Both the position numbers and the translations under genes were made by a program. Below are positions 47,141-59,969 of a DNA stretch of 64,000 nt, one piece after another. Position 1 is the first letter of the stretch. Every line of letters begins with the position of its first letter. Source of the DNA: Berberis thunbergii. Taxonomy: Eukaryota > Streptophyta > Magnoliopsida > Ranunculales > Berberidaceae. The DNA is taken from assembly GCA_003290165.1 (NCBI GenBank), contig QNQO01000592.1, positions 372,001 to 436,000 on the forward strand, written 5' to 3'. The notes beneath the pieces were generated by a model. The model saw only the letters and a list, made by a program, of their open reading frames with translations, was not told where the DNA came from and searched no databases.

Positions 47141-47778
47141 TTTTATAATATTTATTGAAATTTTTTAGGAACAAAAATAAATATTGGTATGGACTGAGTC
47201 ATCTGGACTAGAATAGATCTAGAATCAGCTTTTGTTGTTGTGTTTGATCATTTAAAAAAAAAAATTGAAATTGCCATGATTAGTCTGAAAAAAATTATAG
47301 AATCGTTTATAATTGTCATTATTTTTAATTATTCAAAACAGAAACATAATTAACAAGGTTGGGAAGTTTGAATGCTTATTTTGATTTGTTTAAAAAGGTT
47401 GAACAACCAAATATTAATTAAAATATATTAATTGCAGGATATTATATTTCTGAAATCAGGGCTGCTGGTTGAAGAGATAATACTGCAATTAGAAAGTATT
47501 ATAGTCAAACAACTCTAGCACAGTTGGTCCAACATCTCCTTTCCTCTGGTCAAAGGTTGCAGGTATGAATCTCACAAAAAAAATGTCGATCAATCTATGG
47601 GCAATGCTTATGTATCGATGTGTGGATGTTGAAAGCCATATTGTATATCATTTCACTACCATTCAAAATAATCTTTCTTTCACATAAAATGATTTACATA
47701 CCTTTTCCTCTCCAGCTATTGTTACACAAGTTGCATTAAACGCACTTACAGCACTTAACTGAGGGAGGAGAAAACATG

Positions 47779-50700
47779 TTACATGGATAATATTAAAACT
47801 GAGTCTGTTCCAGAAATGCATTCATCTTGTACAAATGGAATGGTCTTCCACACTTTCAATTTCATCGTATTGCTCTCTTCACCTGCAATTACGAAATTAG
47901 AATTAGAATTTTGTTTGTGTACTTTCTAAATTATCGAGCAAGGATCAAGAATCCTTACCTTCCCTTGATTTATTCTCCATGCAAATGGAAGCATAATGAG
48001 AATTTGTCAATTCTAAGAGAGCAAATTTCCAGTTAGTTGTAAGGTGCTCGGAGTCATCAAAAGCTTCCACAACTATTTCAGATGCCTGAAATCGCAATGT
48101 GAAAAATAGAATGGGAAAGACATTCAGAACCAGAGACCAAATATAATATCACCTTGAATTGGAAAAGCTATAAACTCTAGGAAATATATAAAAGGGGTAA
48201 AAAGTAGGATAGCCCATAAAAACAAAATTAAAAAGTTATATGCTAAGAAGAAAAACAAATGATTTGAAACTTATAATAAACTCTTAACACATTCATCGTC
48301 TCGGTTATTGCCATATTTGGTAAAGAAATGACTGCAACATACTACGAGAGTAGTGGAGTCGACTGGAATGTATGACCCAGATTTCCAATCGGGTCCCCTG
48401 ACATCAGAATGTGTCCTGAGATGAATGACCGACACCTCTATCCACCTAGGAGAAAATTTTCTGCGACTGCAAGTGAACACACAAACAACACCAATAGCCA
48501 TAATAGCCACATGGCCCAATAAACATTACCATAACTGTATGCATATACGTATATTTTACCTTTTTTATCTATGAAAAAAAATTGCTATACAAAAGCTCAC
48601 ATTCTTCAGTGTCTGGGGAAAAAAGAAGAAGAATGTTTTCAACTCTACCACCAAATTAACCACAATAAACATAAAAATCTCACTCCTTTTGACATATTTA
48701 ATAATTGTTACAGAAAGATGATGTGTAGACCCTGGAATTGCAAGCTAAGGTTAGGGATTTTTGTGTCCTACTAAGCTACGATTAGGGTTTGATCTCCTCA
48801 TTTGCTTCTCTCGGTCCGGTTTATTAGTTTTGATTTTGAATTATTAATAAAATGAAACTTTAGATGATGAACTTCAGCTAAATTTGGCCATGTGTCATTC
48901 GTACAACTTTCAGTGTCGCTTGCAGTCGCAGAATTATTTCTCATCCACCTATGTAGGGTGAACTGCTATTTGCAATTTTATTTAGTTAGGTAAAGGTCTA
49001 AAAGAAGAGAAAGATCTAGACAAAGTCTAGGTATCAAATCAGCTTAAGTTGCTAGTTGGATTAGCCTTCAAGTTGGTATATGAAAGAATTGGAAGTAGGA
49101 AATGATGCTTTTTTTACAAACCTTTGAAATGGTAATGCCAGGCTCAAGCAAGCCGCATTTACCAGCGCCTCTGAACCTGATAGCAAAATTCTTAAATGGT
49201 GCAGCCGAGAACCCCCTTCCCAATGCTTTAACATATGCTTCCTGGATGTCAAATGCATCATTAGAAAATGATAACCAAACAACAATTTCCAGTTAGTAAT
49301 TCGCATTTCACAAAAGACTGTAAATAGAGAATAATCTAGCTAGCGGCCTACATGCTAGAGTTCGTAAACAAACTGAAACATTAGTATTATCTCAACAAGC
49401 ATATTGCATATTGAAATCAAATTGTTTGGGTTCTGGATATGTCCTAACCTAAAGTGTTGATGCAAGTCTGTTCCTTAATTTGTCCAAGGTTATTTGCACT
49501 GTCGATGCTTGCTCTGACAATGCCTTTCCTCAACCATCTGGTTCTGGAGAAGTGAAGTGAGGTACTGAGAAGGGCTATTAGAAAAAGCGACAGAACAAGC
49601 ATTTCATTTCAGGGTTTTTTTTTTCTTCCATAATTGTTCCGCTCGTTTTGTGAAAATTGAAAACAATAACCCAACAGATTAATAAATATATTCAAGAAAA
49701 TAAATTCCAAACTAGTATTAAATGGTAAGTTCGGATTGGTTCCGGTCAACTTAGTGGTGTTAAGTTGATTCGATTAATCTCGTTTAACATGAGAAGGTAA
49801 GTGGTTAGATTTTGATTACTAGTTCGGCTTGAATGAGTTTCAGAGTTAAAACCGAGATGTACGTTCATTTAAAGCCGACCTGAATCAAACTGAGCACAGC
49901 CCTAGTCTAAAGTTTTCCTAGTGGTTTCATCAAAGACATACATGGAAACTCAATCCCTCTGCAGCCATAACTTGTAGTTCCTATGTTTATCGGTTCTAAG
50001 TTCTTCTACGGTTCACGCTACTGTTATGGTGTTACCTGGCACTGAATTCGAAGGGTAAGCAAAGTCGAAACAAAATTTGAAGGGGTAACCAAAGTCGGTA
50101 ACCTATTTGGGTCGCAGTTCGTGTATTATTTTAATTCGATATGGTATTTAGACATGATATTTTTATATTGGTATATTTGTACAATAGAAAATTATTTTTA
50201 AAATGCATGAATATATGAATATGGACTCAATGCATTATACTTATGGAGTAATCTAATTATGATAACTTGTGGGCAATTTTTAAAATTTTGAAATTTTAAA
50301 TATGTTTTGGAAAACACCAACTCTTTATTAAGAGAAGAGCCCAAGAAAGAATAAAACAAGTGTATAATGACCCACTACCCTTGTTTCAAATATGATATTT
50401 TCTCCTCGTTCTCTTCTTAACCAATGGGTTCATTGAAATCCACCGATATGGGTTGCGAACATATTATAAATCGGTACGAGCGAACCAGTTCAAAATTCGC
50501 AGGGAGAATCTATGGTTCGCGCTTGGTCCTATTTCATTTTTATATTTTCTCTGTTCAGACAAGGAGATTTTTCACCCTTGAAAGTAAGTCTTTTGAAATT
50601 GAAGTGTCTTTGGCTTCCTCTACTTCATTCGTTGAGTTGGCTCCGATGAGATATAGCAAAAGTGGATGCATTTGTTTCGGAAACAGATGGGGCAAGCAAA

Positions 50701-53700
50701 AGTTAGATTCTTGGGATCAAACCTTGTCTCTAAGTGGGAAGAGCGCTAGGAAAATGATTGTATCGATTAGTGGGGAAGAGACTCTAACGATTGTATCGGT
50801 TGGTGGGAAAGAGACTACATATATGTCCAAGGCAGAAGATGATGGTGGTGGTGAGAGAGGAGGGAAAACTGAATCAGCTATCCCTCTCAATCATTGAATG
50901 AAGCAATGTAATCAAAATCTTGTCTAATCCATAAAAAAATAATCTGAGGCAGGTTCTTTGTGTCGCTCATGATATTTGACCTTCGAACAACACATTTAAC
51001 TGTCGTGCACTATCTTCGGATGTACTAGAGTAAATTGGCTTTCTCCCTCGCCCAAAAACCAGTTCTTCAACATTTCGTAAATGGGTTTGGAAAAGACTGA
51101 AAGACTGATTTATGCAGTAGTTCACAAGTTTGTAGATAGTAAGGGTGGGCATTTCAGACCGAAAAACCGGACCGGTCTGAGAACCGAGCCGAGCGGTTTG
51201 GTCCGGATCGGTTTTTTAATTGATATTTGATAGCCGGTCCCAAAGCCCGGCCCAATATTTTCGGTCTAGTTGTCGGTCTTCATTCCTAGAACCCAGCAGT
51301 TACCTGGCCCGGCCGGAGATTAAAATTTTTTTAATATAAATACAATGCCTTCACTCTTCACTAGGGTTTTATTCACAGATTCAGAGGCAGACCACCTCTC
51401 TTCCTCTTTGCAGATTCGCCTCTTCTTCCTCTACACAAATCGTTCTCCTCTCCACGCAGTCATGGAAACACGATAGTTTTGAGTTTCGAGACTTACAAAA
51501 GTGCAACACAGGTACCCATTCACACCCAAATCATCTCTTTTCATCAACTGTTTGTACTTTATTCTGAAATTGTATGAATCTCCAAATTATCTCTTCTTTG
51601 ATTCTCTTTACTGTTGGGTTTCATTGGAGAGATTGCTTCAAATCATAGTTTATTGGAGATTTTTAGCATTAATAAGCCTCGGGAGTCTTGGAATGATTAT
51701 TGTGCAATGAGTATGGGGATTCATATCATAGTTTATTGGAGTTTGCTTCAAATCATAGTGTATTAGAGTTTGCTTCAATTAAACAAATGAGGAGCCTCCA
51801 TATACTAGTTTATTGCTTCAACAACCTGCCAAGATTTTAACAATTTTAAAATTTGTATTGATGACTATATGAACTGTGAAGTGTGAACAAAGGTATGTTG
51901 CAAAGTTTCAATTACACAAATGAGAAGCCTCCATATACTATTATTGATGCGATTCATTGTGATTTTGCAGGCCACACACAATGTAATTCATTGTGATTTT
52001 GCATGCTATGGCACAGTAAGCTATTTTTAGGCCACACACAATGTAATTCACTGTGATTTTGCAGGCTAAGAAATTGCAGGCTCCAAAAGTTATTCTTGTT
52101 ATTTTGCAGGCCGTTGATTTGTGAACAAATGATGGATTGCAGCAAAGCAAATGCAATGAAAGAAAAGGATGTGTCTCTAGTTTAATTAGCCATCCAACAA
52201 ACAAAAGAGGGGCTGAATTTTTTGAAACAAATTTTCTTGATTTCTTGGTGGTATTGTAAAGTTCTAGTTGGTGTTGTAAAGTTCTAGCTTATTAATTCTG
52301 CTGGAAAACATTGGGCTTAAAAAATTGGGTAGGAGAAAATTGGGTTGAAAAACTATCTTAAAACAGTTGGGCTAGAATCCATTGAGTTTAAAAAACTGGG
52401 CTTGAAAAAATTGAGCTAAAAAACTGGTTGGACCGAGACCGACCCGGCCCGGCCCAAAAAATCGATCAACCGGCTAACCCAGTCCGGGCTCAGTCCTTAA
52501 AATTTCAGGCTTTCAAATGTCGGGCCGGTCCTCGATTTGGGCTACACGAGCCGGTTAACCGGACCTGCCCAGCCCTAGTAGATAGTATGTGGATAACTAA
52601 AGTCGCCTAATGGATATGAATTGTAATTGGGGCAAATTCAGGGAGATTCAGTTTTCACTTTTCTTCCTGTATGTCCAACTGATATTGAAGTTCTTTTAGT
52701 TATACAGGCAAGGAAGTCACAGATAGGCCAATCCTCACCGAGCTTTACAACAAAGATTTGTTTGTAATCCCAAGATCTGACATAGAATAACCCTTTTTTA
52801 TGAGTGTTATCTGATTGGATAGATCGCACATGAGAATCTAATCTCAGGAGTGGAATTTGTCTCAACTGCTCACAGCATGAGAAATTCATTTTCTTAGGAA
52901 AAATGGTGTGCAAATAATTCAGCTACCTAGTAGCAAAATTACATTTTTTTATGCATCAAGACACATTGTTATGCACACAGGATTCCCAGCCGGTAAAACC
53001 ACATTTTTTTTGAAAAATATCCCATCTTAAGATTAGCTTTCTTTGGATTTGCAATGAAACCAAGCAAATCGGATTACTTCCCCAGAAAAGAGGTTCTATC
53101 AGCAAACAAATGTAGACAAAAACAACAATTGCAGATGACCAGTATCCATGACTTATAAACTATAAATGTTGAGCAATAAGCAGAAACCCTGGCTTCGTCA
53201 TTGTCGGTCTTGCTCTTTCCAGATTTAATTTCATATCAAAGGTTGCAGAACTGAATTCTTGTATAAGTCACATAATGTCTGCTAAACATATATACCTACT
53301 TTATGAAATCGCTTACCTTGAGTGTCCATAACTTAATGAACTCCTGTCTTTGAATCTCTGGATCTTGAATGTTGTGCAAGTGTTCTACTTCATGAGGTGA
53401 GAAGTAACGCCGGACAAAAGATGAAACACTGTGCTTTGTCTTCCGTTCCTTCTCCTCTACATCAATACCTATCTAGAGTTTTGAAAGGTAATTTCTTAAG
53501 ATCAGTATAAATGGACACAACCACAAACGGTGGCACATATGTGCTTACAATTAAGAATTAAACAACATATTTGTCACAAAGGAGAGGGTTAGAATAGTAC
53601 TGGCGTATCAACAGTCACTCCACAGGCTATTAAAGACGAAGTATGTGAGAGATTGAAATGTAAGGGAGGCGGGTCCCAGTTTTTATCATTTTTCCACTCT

Positions 53701-56700
53701 ACCTATTCAAACAAAACAAACATAAAGCCCAGAGGGTTCATAACAAGGGAAACAAAAAAAAGGTGTATGTATATGATCAATGGCAAGATTTCCATGTAAC
53801 AACTAACCTCCGGTTTCCCAAAAGTGTTCTTCCTAAACATCAGTGATCTTGGATTTACTCGAGAATTAGTATCTAATCCAAAAACGAAACAAGATAGCTG
53901 ACAGAAAAATCAAATAGATAAACGTATATTTTCATATCATTTCTAAGTCATCCTATTATATCCAAATTCATTTTATTGCCTTCGGCAAAACATGGAAGAA
54001 TTCGGAACATGTGCTTTCAATAAGGAAATCCAAGTTTTATTAAGGGGACTATTTTTAATCCTTCTTTATTGGATCAGCGAGGGGAAGATGCCAAGGGTAA
54101 GGAGATTAAAAAAAAACCCGTTAATAAGAGAATAAGAAACCAAAAGAAATGGTAAGGGAAGATGACTTTTTTTAGATAAAATTTCATTAAAATTCCAAAC
54201 TGATTACCATAAAGACGAGTCCCACGGATTTGATTCCCGTGAAAACTATAGGGGTTGGTATATTCAATTCTGCATAAATAGATTTTTGTTTGAAGTTTCG
54301 AAAATGATTTGAGTGTTCTTTTATTTTTTGTCGTGCTCGATTAGTGAAATCAAAAATTCATGAACCAACACATTTGAGTTCCTATCCACTCAAATAGATT
54401 TTGGTTTGAAGAAAATTGAGTGAACCAGGAACAGTCCATTTCTTCTCTGAAACAATTTACCTCGAGGAAGAATCAGTTTATATTACATAAAACAATTATA
54501 ACCAAGATAACTTTCAAGGAAATATCAAAGTCATATATTACACCATCCAACTAGAATATTAAAGGAGAGAATAATGGTTGTAAGATATAGAGATGAAAGC
54601 TGAAAAGTGTGAACAACGTAAATATCCATCAATTTCTAAACATCAAGTGCAACCTTCAAGTGAACAAAGAGAAATAAAGTACATAAAAATAAGTGAAACT
54701 TTATGGTAAAAGGAACATACATCTTGAGAGGGTAGAGCGCACCAGAGCACGAGCTAGAAGCGCCCTTTTTTGTAGCACCTCATTCGGCATACTAAATATG
54801 TCCTCCAGTTCACATGGTGATAACAAATCATGATATTGGGTCAGGAGGGCTACATCTTTCACTTCATTTGGAACAATATACCATAAATGAGACTCCCTGT
54901 GAAAAATTGAATTATTATCAAATTCTGAAAATTCTATTATTCAAGCCACTCAAGCACTTTTTGCTGAGTTATACGTACACATTAACGCTGAGTTATACAT
55001 ACACATTAACTAGAGCTGGGCTGGGCCAGTTAACCGGACCGTTTAGCCTAAACTAAGGACTGGACCGAAATTGTAAAGCCCAAAATTTTAAGGGCCGAGA
55101 CTGGCCCGATTGACCCCGGTTAACTGGACCTCGGTTAACCGAAAGTCCGGGCTGGTCCGGGTCGGTCTCGGTTCAGCCCAAAATTTTTAGCCCATTTTTT
55201 TTCAGCCCATCATGTTTGTCACTTATGTGATAATGTTTTTCAACCCATTTTTGCTTAAACCCAAAATTTAAGAGAATAAGAGAGTGCAGATGAAGAGAAG
55301 AAGAAATAAAGAGAGAGGAGAGAGTGTTGTCAAATAGTGTTGTAAAGAGTGTTGTCAGAGAAAATTAAATGTGGTGTATTGTTTTTGGGAAAATGGAAAG
55401 AAGGCAAGAGAGAGAAGCCAAACATTATCTGTTGGTGAAAGTGACATTGAATTAAAATAAATTTTGTTTTATTGATGAAAGTGACACTTTTGACTTTGTT
55501 TAATATGTAAAAATTGGAAAAGCTTTTAATTTTTTTAATTCGAGTTGAGTCGGTTAACCGGCAGATTTATGGGAAGAAGACCGAGGACCGAACCGCAAAT
55601 TTCGGTTCGGGCCGGCTATTGGACTGAAAATCAAAATTGCAAAAAAAGACCGGCCCGGAACCGATCCGATCAGTTCGGTTTGGTCCGGGTTTTTGGTCTG
55701 AAATGCCCAGCCCTAACATTAATAGTAGATAACATATAGAAGTTTCATAATCATCATCAAAGTCCAATCTCGATACTCTCGGGGTCGACTACACATATTT
55801 TGGTTCTCCAAGCAACGCGATCTTCAACATATCCTCGCATAATCCAAGCTCAAAGATGTCTTCATTCACCGCCTTCATCCAAATTTTCATCAGAAGTCCC
55901 CTCAGTCTACACCCTCCACTAACTTGCCAATCCAGACATTTTCTAATTGACGATGTGTTTGGTCTCCTTTGCACGTGACCAAACCACGTTAAACGCCTTT
56001 ATCTAATTTTGTCCTCGATGGGCGTTGCGCCTAAGTATTTCCTAATTCTTTCACTCCTAATTTTATCCTTACGCGTTTCACCACACATCCATCTTAACAT
56101 ACACATTTCTGCAGCCTGCTACCAACCATCATATGCGTATGTTGTCCTGTAATAGCCCAACATTCTAAACTGTAGAGCATGGTTGGTCGAACAATTGTCT
56201 ATAGCATGTCCCTTTTAACCTTACATGCATCCTTCTATTGCATAATACTCCTGGTGTCATTCTCCATTTAGTCCAACTAGCTTTAATCCTATGATCTACA
56301 TCTTCAATAGCCCAATTCTTTTGAATTATAGATTTTAGATATCGAAACAATCTGGAACCTCCACGTCTTCGATCTCAATTGAATTATTTTTTCCACGTGA
56401 TTCACAACCAAAGTTGCACATTATATATTTTGTCTTCAAACGACTAATTTTAAAATCCTCTCTCTAATGTCTCCTGCCACCTATCTAATTTCCGATCTAA
56501 ACCTTCACTAGTCTCATCAATCAAGACAATATCATCTGCAAACAACATACACCAAGGTACATCTTCTTGAAGACGTTTCATCAACTCATCTATAACCAAA
56601 GCAAAGAGGTATACTATGGACTTAAGGTCGACCCTTGACGTAGTCCTACTGATACTGGGAATTCACTGGAAATCTCGCCTACTGAGCAAACACTTGTTAC

Positions 56701-58048
56701 AGCCCCTTCATACATATCCTTAATGAAAAATAAAACAACATTGAGACATTTTCTTCCTTCTAAGCACCCACTAAATTAACGGACTCTATCGTAGGCTTTC
56801 TCCAAATCAATAAAAATCATATGCAAACTCTTACTTCCTCTCGATATTTTTCTATAATTTGCCTAAGCAAGAAGATTGCCTCCGTAGTGGACCTACCTGG
56901 CATAAATCCAAATTGATTCTCCGAAACAATGGTCAAACTCCTAAGTCTTCGCTCTATGATCATCTCCCAAAGTTTCATTATATGACTCATAAGTTTTATC
57001 CCTCTGTAGTTTGAGTAGTTCTGAATATCCTCCTTGTTCGTATAAATTGGTACTACAATGTTGTGCCTCCACAAATCTGACATTTTCCTAGTTTTCAAAA
57101 TCATATCAAAGAACATAGTTAGCCATTAAATCCCAACTTCTCCGAGAGATTTTCACGCTTTAATTGGTATATCATCCGGTCCAACTCCTTCCCTATGTTC
57201 ATTTTTTTCAAAGCTTCTCTTACTTCTTTGGCATTAACTCTGCGATGGAACACGTGATGTTTTCCTTCTATAAAGCACAACCTTCCAAGTTTAACTCACC
57301 TACATACGTCTCGAGTAGGTTCCAAAAATAATCCCTCCATCCATCTCAAATAGCTTTATCCTGCATTAAAACATTTTCATCCTCATGCCTAACACACTTA
57401 ACATGACCCAAATCTCTAGTTTTTCGTTTTCTCGCTTTAATTATCTTGAAGATAAGGAATAGGAGTTTTACTACAGAAAATAAGTTTTCAAGATAGATAT
57501 TTAGATGGATGTAGCATATTCATCAGCCCACCGATTCTACTGAGCCAAATAGGACAATTTATTCACCAGTTCAAATTTCAAATAAAGAACCCAATAAAAG
57601 GATAATAGTCCAACAGATTGCTTTATGAAAATTTTCAGATTCAAGAATCAAACTATTAGGTATGTCAATAATCCCAAAGCTAGACTAATTTTATCCCAAT
57701 AATAGAGCTACTCTAACTTTGCATAATAACTAAAATTGAAAATTTTAAGGGAAAAAAAAACTCCAAGGGTGTTTGATTTGGCTGCTAATTCTGAATTTTT
57801 GCGCCAAATAAAGTGTATTTTCAAGAAATTAAGATCTACTACAATTGTGCCAAATATAGCCCCCACATTTTTAGTTTAAAATGGGTAATTCATCGACCCA
57901 TTGGAATTCCAATCAAACTATGTGACAGGTATATCAATTTATAAGAAACCACATAATTGCAATAAACACACCTTCTGGATGGAAGTGCTACAGGTGCCAA
58001 GGAAGATAATGAAGAAAAACATTTTGCTGCAAAACACTGTATCTGCAT
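47779..58048 (-). CDS. 4'-phosphopantetheinyl transferase (holo-carrier-protein synthase), plant Sfp/AASDHPPT type
   Basis: Transfers phosphopantetheine from CoA to a serine of acyl or aminoacyl carrier proteins. Exons on the minus strand are 58048-57972, 54896-54721, 53872-53808, 53702-53601, 53472-53317, 49241-49122, 48085-47959 and 47882-47779; all junctions are GT-AG and in phase, giving 308 residues. Motifs: PPLHFNLSHT at 118-127; GIDVEEKER at 142-150 (D144, E146 bind Mg2+); KLWTLKEAYVKALGRG at 187-202 (E193, K197), split across the exon 5/6 junction. The Ser/Ala-rich N-terminus without acidic residues suggests organelle targeting. I prefer the Met at 58048 (MQIQCF); one in frame at 58081 would add 11 residues. 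Intron 1 (3.1 kb) and intron 5 (4.1 kb) are swollen by transposons, but the reading frame is intact. Part of intron 5 and exon 6 recurs inverted upstream. Confidence 0.93.
49210..51880. repeat. Inverted duplication, arm A (within the transferase gene)
   Basis: 2,671 bp covering the last 32 transcribed-order bases kept from exon 6 (49210-49241) and the adjoining part of intron 5, including the first 741 bp of a hAT element. The reverse complement of this segment occupies 59970-62533 with very high identity by eye. The ends are sharp: identity stops at 49210 inside the exon and at 51880 inside the hAT element. Confidence 0.95.
50424..50897 (+). other. 157-codon ORF in transferase intron 5 (antisense), unassigned
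   Basis: An open frame on the strand opposite to the host gene, from an ATG at 50424. It encodes a Ser-rich protein with a QTRRFFTLESKSFEIEV segment and an ICFGNRWGKQKLDSWDQ segment. The first recalls the short N-terminal motif of some plant retroelement or transposon-associated proteins; I am not sure of that. The inverted copy (61334-60861) keeps the first 137 codons but is frame-shifted near the C-terminus by a 2-bp difference. Probably transposon-derived and non-functional. Confidence 0.3.
51140..52577. mobile_element. hAT-type non-autonomous element (1.44 kb) in transferase intron 5
   Basis: Starts TAAGGGTGGGCA and ends TGCCCAGCCCTA; 8-bp target-site duplication GTAGATAG at 51132-51139 and 52578-52585. 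Both ends carry dense CCGGACCGG- and GACCGA-type subterminal repeats. The interior holds short tandem repeats ('ggccacacacaatgtaattca' at about 51970 and 52031; 'catagtttattggag' repeats near 51640-51750) and no transposase. Its first half is included in the inverted duplication, so it inserted before that event. Confidence 0.95.
55011..55715. mobile_element. hAT-type non-autonomous element (705 bp) in transferase intron 1
   Basis: Starts TAGAGCTGGGCTGGG and ends TGCCCAGCCCTA. The 8-bp target-site duplication is ACATTAAC / ACATTAAT, one mismatch, at 55003-55010 and 55716-55723. Subterminal GGTTAACCGG and CGGTTCGG repeats relate it to the 51140-52577 element. A 24-bp direct repeat ('gagttatacrtacacattaac') lies immediately before it at about 54966-55010. 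Confidence 0.9.
55745..57455 (-). mobile_element. RTE-type LINE with partial reverse transcriptase, in transferase intron 1
   Basis: Minus-strand non-LTR element ending in a short (CAT)n-like tail at 55748-55758. The reverse transcriptase is recognisable: NYRGIKLMSH and ENQFGFMPGRSTTEAIFLL in the open frame 57116-56817, then GLRQGSTLSPYLFALVID and MLFADDIVLI with the catalytic FADD at 56531-56542. Several stops and frameshifts separate these blocks. The 5' part, including endonuclease, is missing beyond about 57455. The same family appears 3'-only at 17919-18560. It lies in the same orientation as the host gene. Confidence 0.88.
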
Positions 58049-58081
58049 TGAGGATCTTCCCTTACAATGAAAATAAATCAT

Positions 58082-58560
58082 GTAGGCTTTTGTACATCCC
58101 TAAGGACATAATTTTCCTTTTTGGTACTGATCGACTCTTGGACACATCCTTGAGCACACCTAAGGCATACTAGTGTAGTATATCACTTGACGATGAAGAC
58201 TTAGTTGAGAGAAAGTGGCTGGAGAGAGCAAAGGAAAAAGGTGCGTGAAAGGAAAGGAGGGAGATGGTGCTTCTTGTAAAAAGACGACAAAAGAAAAGAG
58301 GAAATGAAGAAAAATAAGGAAAAAAGGAAAAGGAGAGGAAGATGGAGTTCCTGGTGATGAGAAAAGATAAGAAGCAATGAACGTGAGAAAGAAATAATCT
58401 ATGGAAGAAAGGTAAAGTAGAGTAGTTACAAAAACGGGGAGATGGTCTTTTGGTGAAGAAAGGAAAGAAGATGCAATGAGGTGGGTGAGAGTCAGATGAA
58501 GATGGGCCGCAAAACAAAGAGTTTGGTGTTCAGAGCCCAAATGATTTCACTCCCAATGCT
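58082..58560 (-). promoter_or_regulatory. Probable 5' leader or promoter of the transferase gene
   Basis: Strongly pyrimidine-rich on the minus strand (58165-58520), as in many plant leaders. The two overlapping open frames here (58540-58160 and 58517-58170) consist mostly of Ser, Phe, Leu and Pro, the product of that composition, and I do not regard them as genes. If they lie in the transcript they would act as upstream ATGs. A donor-like 'ctgttcag|gtaatt' at about 59343 on the minus strand hints at an untranslated exon further upstream. Confidence 0.35.
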
Positions 58561-58984
58561 ATAAACTGCAACCACCAAAAACACCACCTTAAATTAAGAA
58601 AAGTTCAACTAGGAATACAATTCAAGAAACAAGAATAAAAACGCAATCTTCAATATTGGATACAAGGAATATTTATTACCATTGCGATATATGCAGCTTA
58701 AAATCAAGAAACAAGTATAAAAACACAATCTTCAACCAAACACGAACCGAAAACATCCGTGTTTCAAACTGGAAACTATTTATGAAAAGGGTTCATTTCC
58801 CTGCCTTGGAAATTCAAAAGACCCTATTAAGATAATAACTCTCATGATACTGATAGTGCCAAAGCCAAAGCCAAACACATCCTTGTCTGAAACTGATGGT
58901 ATATTAGTATGTTTATCTATTTTAATTATTTAGTAATTAAGTTGGTCTAATGTCATCACTAATAAGTTTAGGATTTTGCTTGTT

Positions 58985-59110
58985 AAATGTGTGATGGCTA
59001 AGTGGTTGAGCAGTTGCGAATGGTATCACTAGTTTACATGGTCATTCAAACCCATCCCGAGGAAACTAGAGTAACCAAATTATCATTGGGTAAAATCTTT
59101 AGACAAAGAT
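58985..59110 (+). mobile_element. Possible tRNA-derived SINE relic
   Basis: 'gatggctaagtggttgagc' fits RNA polymerase III box A, and about 40 bp later 'tggtcattcaaaccca' resembles box B. No A-tail or target-site duplication is visible, so this is a degraded copy at best. Confidence 0.35.
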
Positions 59111-59379
59111 GCCGCATAAGTAAACTAGAGTAAGTGCACGGAGAAAGCTCTTGCATACATCTCTTATTGTCCTAGTACATCAAGAACCCAAAGGAAAAAT
59201 CACGTCGTGAGACTGGACAATATGATGAGATCTTGAAGAGAATTTTCTAAATCCCTCCAATAGTTTGATCACAAACACACACAATAAACATTTGAGGAAT
59301 GGATGTGGATGAGAAGAGAGATAAATTACCTGAACAGAACCAACATCAGTTGGACAATCCCCATCGCAGCAACCTGCGC

Positions 59380-59969
59380 CGCGTCAAGTAAACACCCATC
59401 AAAGGCGTGATTGCAGCCTTGCCTTGCTCGGCGCGAGCCCTTGGTTCCTTCTGGTGTGGTGTGAGATTGCAAATCGAAATCGACCTATACTATGGCTGCT
59501 GTGAGTGTTGGTTCATCTTTCTTAAGAAGACGGAGATACTAATGTTCGTTCGTGCAAAAATGAATTTGGAGGAGTTATTTGCACGACCGTAGTATGTTTG
59601 TATCACCGCAGCTAGTTGATTGGTTGTCTCTACTACTCTAGTGCTTATAAAGTTGTGCGTCACCCCAAAATAACTATTTTACACCTCATGATTCAGATTC
59701 TTGTACATCTCATGATTCAGATTCTGATAGCTTGCTTATTCACCAGGTTATGTACCACTTCCGTACAAAGTTTATGGGAGCCTCAAGAATGTGATGAAGA
59801 TAAAGAAGAAGAAGAAGAGATGAAGAAGAGAGATGAAGAAAATAGAATGACGGAGGGTCTTGAGGCTCTCCTCTAGCGCTAGGGGCCTGACTCTTAAGAA
59901 TTGTTGAAGTTTATGACTTTAAATTATTTTAAAATTATTTTAGATAATTAAGTTAATATATGGAGGTTG
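59380..59969. other. Spacer upstream of the transferase gene
   Basis: Includes an acidic-looking low-complexity stretch (gaagaagaagaagagatgaag at 59800-59835) and a 16-bp direct repeat 'atctcatgattcagat' near 59690-59725. I see no supported gene. Confidence 0.35.

Noticed and set aside
56165..56350. Minus-strand 61-codon frame considered as a separate gene
   Set aside because: It reads as part of the post-RT region of the RTE LINE and continues the same broken ORF.
58160..58540. Two overlapping minus-strand frames of 126 and 115 codons with hydrophobic, membrane-like composition
   Set aside because: The DNA is almost pure pyrimidine on that strand, so Ser, Phe, Leu and Pro codons arise by composition in every frame. 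It fits a leader better than a gene.
59407..59592. Plus-strand frame upstream of the transferase gene
   Set aside because: No homology, and it lies antisense to a possible untranslated exon of that gene; codon use is not convincing.
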